A stretch of DNA of 47,780 nt from NCBI GenBank assembly GCA_022824525.1, contig JAJDZT010000094.1, positions 1 through 47,780 of the forward strand, in the 5' to 3' direction. Source of the DNA: Silicimonas sp. GTDB lineage: Bacteria; Pseudomonadota; Alphaproteobacteria; Rhodobacterales; Rhodobacteraceae. Below the pieces are notes generated by a model. The model saw only the letters and a program-made list of their open reading frames with translations. It did not search any database and had not been told where the DNA came from. The position numbers and the translations under genes are program-made. Below are positions 41,195 to 47,780 of this stretch, one piece after another (positions within the stretch are counted from its first letter, which is position 1; every line of letters starts with the position of its first letter).

Positions 41195-41995
41195 TCAGAT
41201 CGCGTCGAACACGTCGTGACACCGCGACATGGCAATATCCATGACGACGCCCGGGTCTTCGTTCCACCATTTGTCGGAAAAGATCTCGACCTCAACCGGC
41301 CCCTGAAAGCCTGCGTCCCGCACAGCGTGCGCCATGGACGCCAGGTCGATAACGCCGTCGCCGATCATTCCCCGGTCACGAACCAGATCGCGCGTGGGTA
41401 TCTGCCAGTCGTTAACGTGAAATCCCAGAATTCGGTCCGCGGCACCGGCCCTTGAAATCTCTTGATCCAATTCAGGGTCCCACCAGACATGATGGGCGTC
41501 GATCACAACTCCGGTCCCGGCGCCCAGCCTGTCACAGATGGCATTCGCCTGCGCCAGCGTCGAGAACACCGACCGATCCCCGGCCAGCATCGGGTGGAGT
41601 GGTTCGATGGCCAGTTTCAAGCCAAGCGCCCGCGCGGCTGGTAGCAGGTCAGCGGCGGCTTGTTCGACGCGGGCGCGTTCGCCGGCAATATGACTCTGTT
41701 CCAGCCCTCCGCCAGTAAAAAGATAGACGTGATCCGCACCGAACCGTGCGGCGCGCTCCAGTTCGCGCTGCGCTTCGCTTAATCCCTTGTCGGTAAAGGG
41801 GCCAATACGGTGATAGCCGAGAGTGCGCAGGCCCAGCTCTCGCATTCGCCGAAGGGCCACATCCTCACCCACCTTGTCGATTTCCTGCCCCCAAATCGAG
41901 ACATATTGAACACCGCGTTCAGCGCACAGGTCGAGAAACTCCAGCATGTCAGCCCGCTCGCGCACCGTGGCATGGTTGAAGGCGATCTCGACCAT
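41195..41995 (-). CDS. TIM-barrel sugar phosphate isomerase/epimerase-like protein
   Basis: A 266-residue xylose-isomerase-like barrel. Metal/catalytic residues are visible: E in AIEPLHPM, D and H in VIDAHHVWWDPEL, H in GFHVNDW, R/D following, and E in VEVEIFSD. The fold includes isomerases, epimerases and 3-dehydroshikimate dehydratases (QuiC/AsbF). Next to a shikimate-dehydrogenase-like gene a dehydratase or epimerase of a ring acid is plausible. ATG at 41995 follows the ATPase stop by 4 bases; last gene of the minus-strand operon. Confidence 0.82.
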   Translation of the reverse strand: MVEIAFNHATVRERADMLEFLDLCAERGVQYVSIWGQEIDKVGEDVALRRMRELGLRTLGYHRIGPFTDKGLSEAQRELERAARFGADHVYLFTGGGLEQSHIAGERARVEQAAADLLPAARALGLKLAIEPLHPMLAGDRSVFSTLAQANAICDRLGAGTGVVIDAHHVWWDPELDQEISRAGAADRILGFHVNDWQIPTRDLVRDRGMIGDGVIDLASMAHAVRDAGFQGPVEVEIFSDKWWNEDPGVVMDIAMSRCHDVFDAI

Positions 41996-41999
41996 CCGA

Positions 42000-42830
42000 T
42001 CAGAACTTGTAGACGCCGAGCTTGGCGAAGATCTGGTAGATTCGCTCGGCATATTGCGCGAATTCCGGATACTCACCTAAATGAGCCGGGCGCGGTCTCG
42101 GCAGATCGATTTTGATCTCTTCGACAATCATACCGGGACTTTTAGACATCACCAATACGCGGTCTGACAGGCCGACGGCCTCTTCAATTGAGTGGGTTAT
42201 GAACAAAACCGTTTTTTGAGTTTCCATCCACAGCATTTCTAGATCGTGACGGCTCTGGGTGCGAGTGATGGCATCTAGTGCACCAAAAGGTTCATCCATC
42301 AACAGCATGGACGGGTCATGAACGAGGGCGCGCGCAATCGAAACACGCTGCCGCATTCCGCCGGAAAGCTGTCTGGGATAACGGCCTTCAGACCCGGCGA
42401 TACCAAGACGATCAAACAGCATATCTGCGCGCGCGCGCAATTCCGCAGCGTCAAGGCCGCGTATCTCTTGTTGCAACATCACATTCTTCAAAGCGGTTCG
42501 GAAATCCAACAGCAGGTGATCCTGAAACACGATGCCAACGTCGGAAATCGGCTTTCTGAGTATTTGCCCGTCGAATTCAATTTTCCCCTCCGTAACCGAC
42601 TCGAGACCGGACACCAGAAGAAGCGTCGTCGACTTCCCGCAGCCTGACGGACCGATAAGACTGACAAACTCACCGGGTTTGACGTTCAGACCCATTGGGC
42701 CAAGGGCATGGAGAGCCGCATTGGTGCCATGGCCGTAGACCTTGGTAATCCCGCTGGCCACAATCGACGCGCCGACCATCGCGCGGACCGGGCTGGAGGA
42801 CGACATTGCGGCTGAATTTCCCTTGTCCAT
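42000..42830 (-). CDS. ABC transporter ATP-binding protein (SsuB/ThiZ-like)
   Basis: A 276-residue ATPase with Walker A GPSGCGKST, Q-loop VFQDHLLLDF, signature LSGGMRQR, Walker B LLMDEPFGALD and H-loop LFITHSIEEA. AAGGAAG precedes the ATG by 9 bases. It energises the two permeases encoded upstream and is followed, 4 bases on, by the TIM-barrel gene. Position in the operon suggests dedicated uptake of the pathway substrate. Confidence 0.95.
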   Translation of the reverse strand: MDKGNSAAMSSSSPVRAMVGASIVASGITKVYGHGTNAALHALGPMGLNVKPGEFVSLIGPSGCGKSTTLLLVSGLESVTEGKIEFDGQILRKPISDVGIVFQDHLLLDFRTALKNVMLQQEIRGLDAAELRARADMLFDRLGIAGSEGRYPRQLSGGMRQRVSIARALVHDPSMLLMDEPFGALDAITRTQSRHDLEMLWMETQKTVLFITHSIEEAVGLSDRVLVMSKSPGMIVEEIKIDLPRPRPAHLGEYPEFAQYAERIYQIFAKLGVYKF

Positions 42831-42857
42831 TGCAGATACTTCCTTTGTCGCCCGATC

Positions 42858-43697
42858 CTAATGGCCCCGACCGGACCAGGGCATCAGAACCTTTTCGAAG
42901 ATGCTCATGGCGGAGTTAAACACGAGAGCCACAAGCGCCGCAGCGATGAGCCCGGCGAACATGAGCGACACATCCATGAAGGCCGATGCTTGCATGATCA
43001 TAAACCCAAGCCCCGCGTCGGAGGCGATGAATTCGGCAATTATCACCCCTTCGACGGCCTTAACGATCCCGATTTTCATCCCTGAAAAGATGGCAGGCAT
43101 GGCTGCGGGCAAACGGAATTTCCAGAACCCCTGCCAATTTGTCGCCCCCATCGACCGGGAGATATAGAACAGCCTTGGGTCCACATGCTTAAATCCGTGC
43201 ATGGCATCTACCAGGATGGGAAAGAAACACATCAGAAAGACAATGAGTGCCGAAATGAGCGGACCGATCCCGAACCAGATAATCAGGATTGGGCCAATCA
43301 CGGTTTTGGGCATGATGTTCAGAAAAACGATGACCGGATATAGCCCGCGTTCCAGCGCCGGGATCGAGACAATGGCATAGGCCAACGGGACCGAAACTAG
43401 GACACCCAGCGCAAACCCTTGTAGGATTGTGATTGATGTGGCCATGGCGTGCCCCGCAATCATCAACCAATCTGCCCCAAGTCGACCAAGAAAATCGCTC
43501 GGCTTTGGGAACAGCCATGTGGGCACATCGTACCAGTCGGCCAAAACCTCCCACAGCCCCAGCAATGCGCCCACCGCGGCAAGCCCTATGATTGCAGATT
43601 GACCGTAACCAAAGGCGATCTGCCGAACCAAGCCGGTGGCGCTCCGTTGGGCGCTTGCTCGCTTCATTGGTTGCGTGGTGGTTTGGGAAATACTCAT
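42858..43697 (-). CDS. ABC transporter permease 2 (SsuC/ThiX-like)
   Basis: A 279-residue permease of six helices after a 30-residue cytoplasmic start. The EAA loop is YISRSMGATNWQGFWKFRLP. ATG at 43697 is preferred; the upstream TTG would add three residues. It is separated from the binding protein gene by 72 bases containing a stem-loop and a run of ten C. Confidence 0.93.
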   Translation of the reverse strand: MSISQTTTQPMKRASAQRSATGLVRQIAFGYGQSAIIGLAAVGALLGLWEVLADWYDVPTWLFPKPSDFLGRLGADWLMIAGHAMATSITILQGFALGVLVSVPLAYAIVSIPALERGLYPVIVFLNIMPKTVIGPILIIWFGIGPLISALIVFLMCFFPILVDAMHGFKHVDPRLFYISRSMGATNWQGFWKFRLPAAMPAIFSGMKIGIVKAVEGVIIAEFIASDAGLGFMIMQASAFMDVSLMFAGLIAAALVALVFNSAMSIFEKVLMPWSGRGH

Positions 43698-43717
43698 GAG
43701 AACCAAGGACCGTCCGT

Positions 43718-43745
43718 GGGAGAGGCTGTCCGGCGCGCCTCTCCC
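43718..43745. promoter_or_regulatory. Intercistronic stem-loop between binding protein and permease 2
   Basis: GGGAGAGGC and GCCTCTCCC form a 9-bp stem with a 10-base loop. No T run; an adjacent run of ten C lies on the plus strand. Probably adjusts binding protein to permease ratio. Confidence 0.6.
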
Positions 43746-43769
43746 CCCCCCCTTGCGGTCGGACCTATA

Positions 43770-44774
43770 CTAGGGGCATACCACCGGATCGGCTGGGACG
43801 TAGTCGTTGCTGTAGTAGGTCGTCACCGGGTTTTCAGCGGACAAATCCATCGCCGTGGTCATGACGTCGTACATCTCATCCCAGGTTTCAGCGGATGTGA
43901 CGCCGATCGTATCGCCCGAGCCTCCCGGGCAGGCGGATGCAAAGCTGAATTTGGCCGAAGCCAACAGCGCTTCCTTGGTGTTTTCCGTGTCAGGGAACAC
44001 GGCCAAGAGATGGTCGACAGCGGTTTCCGGATTTTCCATGGCCATCTTCCAACCCTCGGCTGTGGCCGCGACAAAGCGGCTGTAGAGTTCCGGGTTCTTG
44101 GCCAACATGTCATTATGCGCCACGAGGCTGAGACTGGCGATAGGAACACCGTTGTCATAGAAATACATGTTATCGGCTTCGATCCCCTGAGCCGCCAGCG
44201 GCACAACCACGTTTTCCGGTGTCTGCACAACCGCGTCCACCTGCTTGGACGTCAAAAGCCCAAGGAACGCATCTGCCGAGGCGTTCACGATCTCTACATC
44301 GCTGTCGGACAGATTGTTCGCCTTCAGAAACACCGGCATCAGCGCCATCATGGCGGAACCTGGAGACACGGCGAGCTTTTTGCCCACAAGGTCCTGCGGA
44401 CCGGAAATGCCACTCTCTGTCAGGTACTGGACGCCAAATTGACCGGATTTCCAAACGGTAGAGATGATCCGAATGGGCGCACCCTTAGAGGCGACCCCGA
44501 GGATTGCACCGGTATCCGCATAGCCAATATCGACGTTGCCTGCCGCGACCAGTTGGGCAGCAACCGCGGAACCCCGTCCTTCAACGAGGGTCACGTCCAG
44601 GTCATGGGCCGCATAGATCCCCTCGTTTTGGGCCATGGCAAATCCCAGATGCGCCGTATCCGCCGTCCAGTTCATCTGCATGGTGATCTCATCAGCTGCG
44701 AAACTAACACTGGCCTGGACCGCCAGTGCCGTCGCCATGACCGCAGGTGCCAAAGACTTTCTGAGTGTGAACAT
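43770..44774 (-). CDS. ABC transporter binding protein (THI5/NMT1-like)
   Basis: A 334-residue periplasmic receptor. ATG at 44774 follows AGAGGGAGGAAGTT and opens a signal peptide (MFTLRKSLAPAVMATALAVQ, cleavage near SFA-AD). The mature start MQMNWTADTAHLGFAMAQNE, then GRGSAVAAQLVAAGNVDIGY are typical of THI5/NMT1-like binding proteins, which bind pyrimidines, aromatic or sulfonated acids. The ligand is unknown. Confidence 0.93.
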   Translation of the reverse strand: MFTLRKSLAPAVMATALAVQASVSFAADEITMQMNWTADTAHLGFAMAQNEGIYAAHDLDVTLVEGRGSAVAAQLVAAGNVDIGYADTGAILGVASKGAPIRIISTVWKSGQFGVQYLTESGISGPQDLVGKKLAVSPGSAMMALMPVFLKANNLSDSDVEIVNASADAFLGLLTSKQVDAVVQTPENVVVPLAAQGIEADNMYFYDNGVPIASLSLVAHNDMLAKNPELYSRFVAATAEGWKMAMENPETAVDHLLAVFPDTENTKEALLASAKFSFASACPGGSGDTIGVTSAETWDEMYDVMTTAMDLSAENPVTTYYSNDYVPADPVVCP

Positions 44775-44826
44775 AACTTCCTCCCTCTGTTCTTGGTGTT
44801 TGCTATGAGACAAAAGGCGGCGGCAT

Positions 44827-45585
44827 TCAGATCCTCCGCCACGGCAACAGGAGACGTTCAAGAAACGCCACCCCGAAGCTCAGGACTACGCCGATCAACG
44901 ACGCGACAAACAAGATCGCGAACAGGAATGGCGTGTTGGTTCCGTCCATCGCGCGCAATACGAGATATCCAAGGCCGTTTTGCGAATTCAGCCATTCGAC
45001 CACGATTACAACCGTCACAGCGATTACGATGGTGATGCGCAGGCCCGAGAATATTTGTGGCGCGGCCGAGGGCAATTCGAACAGCCGAAAGGTTTGCCAC
45101 CAGGACGCTCCTACAGACTTGCTGAGGTAATACTGGCGCGGGTCGATGGATTTGAAACCTGCGACACTGTCGACCAAGACCGGAAAGAAGGTGATCAACC
45201 CAGTCAAAATGACTTTGGGTGTGTCTGCGAATCCAAACCAGACCAACATTAGCGGAGCGAGTGTGATTTTCGGCAAACCCTGAATGAAAACAACGATCGG
45301 GTACAGGATTTGCTCGGCCAGTCTAAACTTTGCGATCAGATACCCCAAAACCACGCCCGGGAGCGCGCCCGCGATGAAGCCGTAGAGGATGAGCTTTGTG
45401 GTAATCAGCCCATGCAATGCCAGGCGATGACGTTCTTCGATGAGGTCAGCGAGGAAATCCGTGGGCGCGGGAAGAACAAAGATCGGCACTTCGAAGGCGC
45501 GCACGAGAATTTGCCAGATCAGCAATAGCCCCGCGAACCAAAGAACAGGTTCAAGTGCACGGGATGTTCTGATGCCTGTGCTCAC
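44827..45585 (-). CDS. ABC transporter permease 1 (SsuC/ThiX-like)
   Basis: A 252-residue permease. The start is taken as GTG at 45585 because GTGA overlaps the iclR stop and the protein then begins with VSTGIRTSRALEPVLWFAGL; an open frame upstream lies inside iclR. The EAA loop is YLSKSVGASWWQTFRLFELP. Two different permeases with one ATPase suggest a heterodimeric channel. Confidence 0.9.
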   Translation of the reverse strand: MSTGIRTSRALEPVLWFAGLLLIWQILVRAFEVPIFVLPAPTDFLADLIEERHRLALHGLITTKLILYGFIAGALPGVVLGYLIAKFRLAEQILYPIVVFIQGLPKITLAPLMLVWFGFADTPKVILTGLITFFPVLVDSVAGFKSIDPRQYYLSKSVGASWWQTFRLFELPSAAPQIFSGLRITIVIAVTVVIVVEWLNSQNGLGYLVLRAMDGTNTPFLFAILFVASLIGVVLSFGVAFLERLLLPWRRI

Positions 45586-46418
45586 TCGGACAATCTCGCT
45601 GGCAGAGTGTCGGGTGAGAAAGTGCCCGCGGCGTTGCGTTGCCGCATCCGAAGAGGCCAAAGCGAGCTGATCTCCTCGGAGGCAGTGCGCAATTCCGCGA
45701 CCAGATCTGCCCAACGGCCTGGACGGATACGCACCGAAGGCCCGGCGATAGAAATCGTGCCCGCCACTGGGGCTGCCGCGTCCGAGCCCGACCGGAATGT
45801 CACTGCCAAGGCGGATGTGCCAGCCTCGGCTTCTTCTTCGGATACGCCAAATCCCTGATTGCGCGTTTCCGCCAATCTGGTTCGTAAATCGTCAACGCTG
45901 CGGGCGCTGTTGGGACCAAGGGCGCGGTTTGCGGTGAAGCCGCGCGAGTATACAATCGACAAGGCCTGCTCTTCCGGCAACGTGGCCAGCCAGGCTTTGC
46001 CATTTGCGGTGGCGTGCAGCACGATCTCTTGGCCCATGTCCGGATCATAGCGCAGGCCCGACACAGCGCCCTGCGCGCGCGCGACCCATACCAGGTCTTC
46101 GCCTTCCAGGATCGCCAAGCGGCAATATTCCTGCGTAGCCTTTGCAAGTTTGTTGAGCGCTGATTGCACCACATCGGGCACGTTCCGACCATCGAGATTT
46201 CGGAACGCTAGGGTGCTCATCCTGAGCGAAAGCGCGTAGTTTTGCGATGTGGAATCTTGAACGACCCAGCCGTGTTCTAACAGTGTTGTGAGCAAACGAT
46301 GCGCAGCACTCGGCGCAATATCCAATCGCGCAGCCAACTCCGAAACTTCGATTGGCGCGCGCTCGCCAGCGAGCACTTCAAGCATCGATAAACACCTGGA
46401 AACGGCGGCTACGGTCAC
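45582..46418 (-). CDS. IclR-family transcriptional regulator
   Basis: A 278-residue regulator with winged helix (IEVSELAARLDIAPSAAHRL) and IclR effector domain (GKAWLATLPEEQALSIV, GVSEEEAEAGTSALAV). GTG at 46418 is preferred over the ATG at 46454 because AGGGAG lies 9 bases upstream of it. It heads the minus-strand operon (iclR, permease, binding protein, permease, ATPase, TIM barrel) and is divergent from the DapA-like gene, with TTCCAA/TTGGAA dyads between. Confidence 0.92.
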   Translation of the reverse strand: MTVAAVSRCLSMLEVLAGERAPIEVSELAARLDIAPSAAHRLLTTLLEHGWVVQDSTSQNYALSLRMSTLAFRNLDGRNVPDVVQSALNKLAKATQEYCRLAILEGEDLVWVARAQGAVSGLRYDPDMGQEIVLHATANGKAWLATLPEEQALSIVYSRGFTANRALGPNSARSVDDLRTRLAETRNQGFGVSEEEAEAGTSALAVTFRSGSDAAAPVAGTISIAGPSVRIRPGRWADLVAELRTASEEISSLWPLRMRQRNAAGTFSPDTLPARLSE

Positions 46419-46458
46419 GATTTGATTCTCCCTGTTTGCTAACAAATATGGCATTTAC

Positions 46459-46500
46459 TTCCAAAATGGAATGCTTTTCCAAAAAATTCCAATGTTGGAA
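46459..46500. promoter_or_regulatory. Two palindromes in the iclR/dapA-like divergent promoter (candidate IclR operators)
   Basis: TTCCAAAATGGAA at 46459-46471 and TTCCAATGTTGGAA at 46487-46500 are perfect dyads with the same half-site; a further TTCCAA lies between them at 46477-46482. They sit 41-82 bases before the iclR start. The rest of the 337-base gap (46419-46755) shows no gene. Confidence 0.65.
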
Positions 46501-46755
46501 ACTGACCCGAATTGGTCGCACAAATAGGAAATCTGACCGAGCATCTAGTGGGCGTACTTGAAGGGTAATGCAATATTATCAATGTGCTAAAGGATGCATC
46601 TTCTTTCGGTCCGGCTGATTTGTGGCTTCACCTGCGCAGGGTCCGCCGTGCTCCGCGCATGAGCTGGAACCTGTAGCCATTCAAATTATAGCAAACTAAC
46701 ATGTCAGTTGTAGAAGAAGTAAAGATCCGTCAAGCTCACGGACGTCGGGGGAGTC

Positions 46756-47616
46756 ATGCAGAAATTTGGTATATCAACAGCCTTGCTCACGCCGTTCACA
46801 CAGAACGGCGACGTGGACGTGTCCCGTCTGAGCGCGCACGCCTTATCGGTTCTGAAGAAAGGCGCGGATTGCGTAACTTTGTTCGGCACCACCGGTGAAG
46901 GCGCGTCGATCGGCACAGAGGAACGGGCCGCTGCAATAGAGGCGCTGCTGACCGCGGGGTGCCCGGCGGAAAAGATCATTCTCGGGATCGCCGCGAACGC
47001 GACCTCTGACGCCATCCAGCAGGTGGACGAAGGACAACGCTTCGGTGTGAACGACTTTCTTCTTTTGCCGCCCTTCTACTTCAAGGGCCCAGACGAGGTT
47101 GGTCTTTTTGACTGGCATATGGAGGTGTTTCAGGGAACGAACGCGGCGGCCAGGTACATCCTCTATCACATTCCGCAGGTTTCTGGCGTCGGGCTTCCGG
47201 TCAGCCTTGTCGCTCGGCTAGTGGTGGCGAACCAAGGGCGCATTCGCGCGGTCAAGGACAGCTCGGGGGATTGGGATAACGCGTGCGAGCTCCTTGGCCT
47301 CGACACCGTGACAGTTCTGATCGGAGATGAGCGAATATTGCACAGAGCGGTTGAGTTGGGGGCTGGAGGCGCCATCTCTGGCATGGCCAACCTGTATGCA
47401 GACCGGATGAAACGGATTGTCGAGGCAGCCCAAGAAGACACCGCCCTGTCGGAAGAGGTGACCCGGATCGTCTCTGTTCCGGTCATCCCTGCGTTAAAAT
47501 CAGTTCTGGCCCAACAGTCCGGCGATCCGGCATGGGAACGTCTGCGCCCGCCTTTGACGCCGCTTGACGCTGCATCCCGCGCCCTGGTTTTGGGCGACGG
47601 CGCGGGGGGCGCGTGA
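46756..47616 (+). CDS. DapA/NanA-superfamily aldolase or dehydratase
   Basis: A 286-residue class I aldolase-fold protein. GTTGEGAS is the 2-oxoacid-binding loop, the tyrosine in LYHIPQVSG the proton relay, and the lysine in AVKDSSGDW the Schiff base. The family contains dihydrodipicolinate synthase, N-acetylneuraminate lyase and several sugar-acid aldolases and dehydratases. It is unlikely to be the biosynthetic DapA, since it sits divergent from an IclR gene with catabolic neighbours. GGGGGAG precedes the ATG. It probably makes or splits a 2-oxo acid in this pathway. Confidence 0.88.
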   Translation: MQKFGISTALLTPFTQNGDVDVSRLSAHALSVLKKGADCVTLFGTTGEGASIGTEERAAAIEALLTAGCPAEKIILGIAANATSDAIQQVDEGQRFGVNDFLLLPPFYFKGPDEVGLFDWHMEVFQGTNAAARYILYHIPQVSGVGLPVSLVARLVVANQGRIRAVKDSSGDWDNACELLGLDTVTVLIGDERILHRAVELGAGGAISGMANLYADRMKRIVEAAQEDTALSEEVTRIVSVPVIPALKSVLAQQSGDPAWERLRPPLTPLDAASRALVLGDGAGGA

Positions 47617-47761
47617 TGTCAAGTGAAGTCGTCCGGCTGCGCACGGCGAATTTTTTCTGTGCATGATCGTCTATTTTTACATTGGGTTTTCTGAACCGGC
47701 TGGACATTCTTCTGTCAACCGTCTATGACGTTTTCTGACTGAACTCGAATCAGAGGCCGCA

Positions 47762-47780
47762 ATGGATCTCTCGAACCTGA
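47762..47780 (+). CDS. Start of a gene cut by the window end
   Basis: ATG at 47762 with AGAGG 10 bases upstream begins MDLSNL and leaves the window. This is a frequent start of LysR-type regulators, but six residues cannot prove it. Confidence 0.3.

Noticed and set aside
43743..43752. Run of ten C between binding protein and permease genes
   Set aside because: Non-coding homopolymer; could be a sequencing uncertainty or a phase-variable site, but with no evidence for either.
43449..45035. Long plus-strand open frame (528 codons)
   Set aside because: It lies opposite a permease, a binding protein gene with a good signal peptide and another permease, has no domain and no ribosome binding site. 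It is a shadow of GC-rich coding DNA.
47618..47668. 16-codon frame starting in ATG inside GCGTGATG after the DapA-like gene
   Set aside because: Coupled position is suggestive, but it ends after MSSEVVRLRTANFFCA; too short to support and could be a broken gene start.
1..47780. CRISPR array, rRNA genes or intact tRNA genes
   Set aside because: No regularly spaced repeats and no rRNA-like sequence were seen on reading; the only tRNA-like sequence is the degenerate 3' part at 33957-33994.

Overview
The window looks like chromosomal DNA of an alphaproteobacterium of the Rhodobacterales (Roseobacter/Rhodobacteraceae type). This rests on moderately high GC, many binding-protein-dependent transporters (two TRAP, two Ssu/Tau-like ABC, one Fbp-type iron ABC, one YejA-like peptide binding protein), HemP, DUF1289, a 7Fe ferredoxin, a PCu(A)C chaperone and a Sco protein. 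It is inferred from protein resemblance, without a database search. No rRNA operon, intact tRNA, CRISPR array or replication origin was seen.

Layout. 1-4.4 kb: the broken edge of an IS5-like element, a LuxR-type regulator and, convergent with it, a 1063-residue self-sufficient reductive dehalogenase (cobalamin and two 4Fe-4S clusters fused to an FMN/NAD/2Fe-2S reductase). 4.6-7.9 kb: a YejA-like binding protein and 6-phosphogluconate dehydrogenase, the latter behind a perfect palindromic operator. 8.0-11.8 kb: a TRAP transporter of unusual build. 12.2-16.5 kb: an iron block (DUF1289, hemP with a small upstream coupled ORF, fbpB, fbpA) with two similar candidate iron operators. 16.9-19.1 kb: a DsbA/ScsC-like protein, ferredoxin-NADP reductase, FdxA and a DUF971 protein.

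19.2-28.6 kb is the strongest candidate for an undescribed system. An AprA-like flavoprotein, an AprB-like two-cluster ferredoxin and a HEAT-repeat protein are followed by an ABC importer whose binding protein carries a NosL-like tail. Then come an unusual membrane protein, an ATPase, a Sco protein, a PCu(A)C copper chaperone, a diheme cytochrome c and a Crp-family regulator. Most genes overlap by 1-11 bases. The set suggests import of a small (perhaps organosulfur) substrate, cytoplasmic redox conversion and a copper/cytochrome-linked periplasmic electron route under its own regulator.

28.7-33.7 kb is a uronate-type block: a second TRAP transporter, a KdgF-like cupin, an SDR reductase and a GntR/FCD regulator, with a nearly identical 16-bp operator in both divergent promoters. 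33.7-34.4 kb is gene-poor and holds a degenerate tRNA 3' end that may be an integration scar. 34.5-38.4 kb is a LysR-controlled operon (DoxX, extradiol-type dioxygenase, cytochrome b561, carboxylesterase with a foreign-looking tail) that resembles the quinone-stress MhqR regulon of Bacillus.

38.4-47.6 kb is a second candidate novel pathway: a signal-less FG-GAP/VCBS beta-propeller protein, a shikimate-dehydrogenase-like enzyme with a changed substrate motif, a TIM-barrel isomerase/dehydratase, a THI5-like ABC importer, an IclR regulator and a DapA/NAL-type lyase. Candidate IclR operators lie at both ends. The last 19 bases start another gene.
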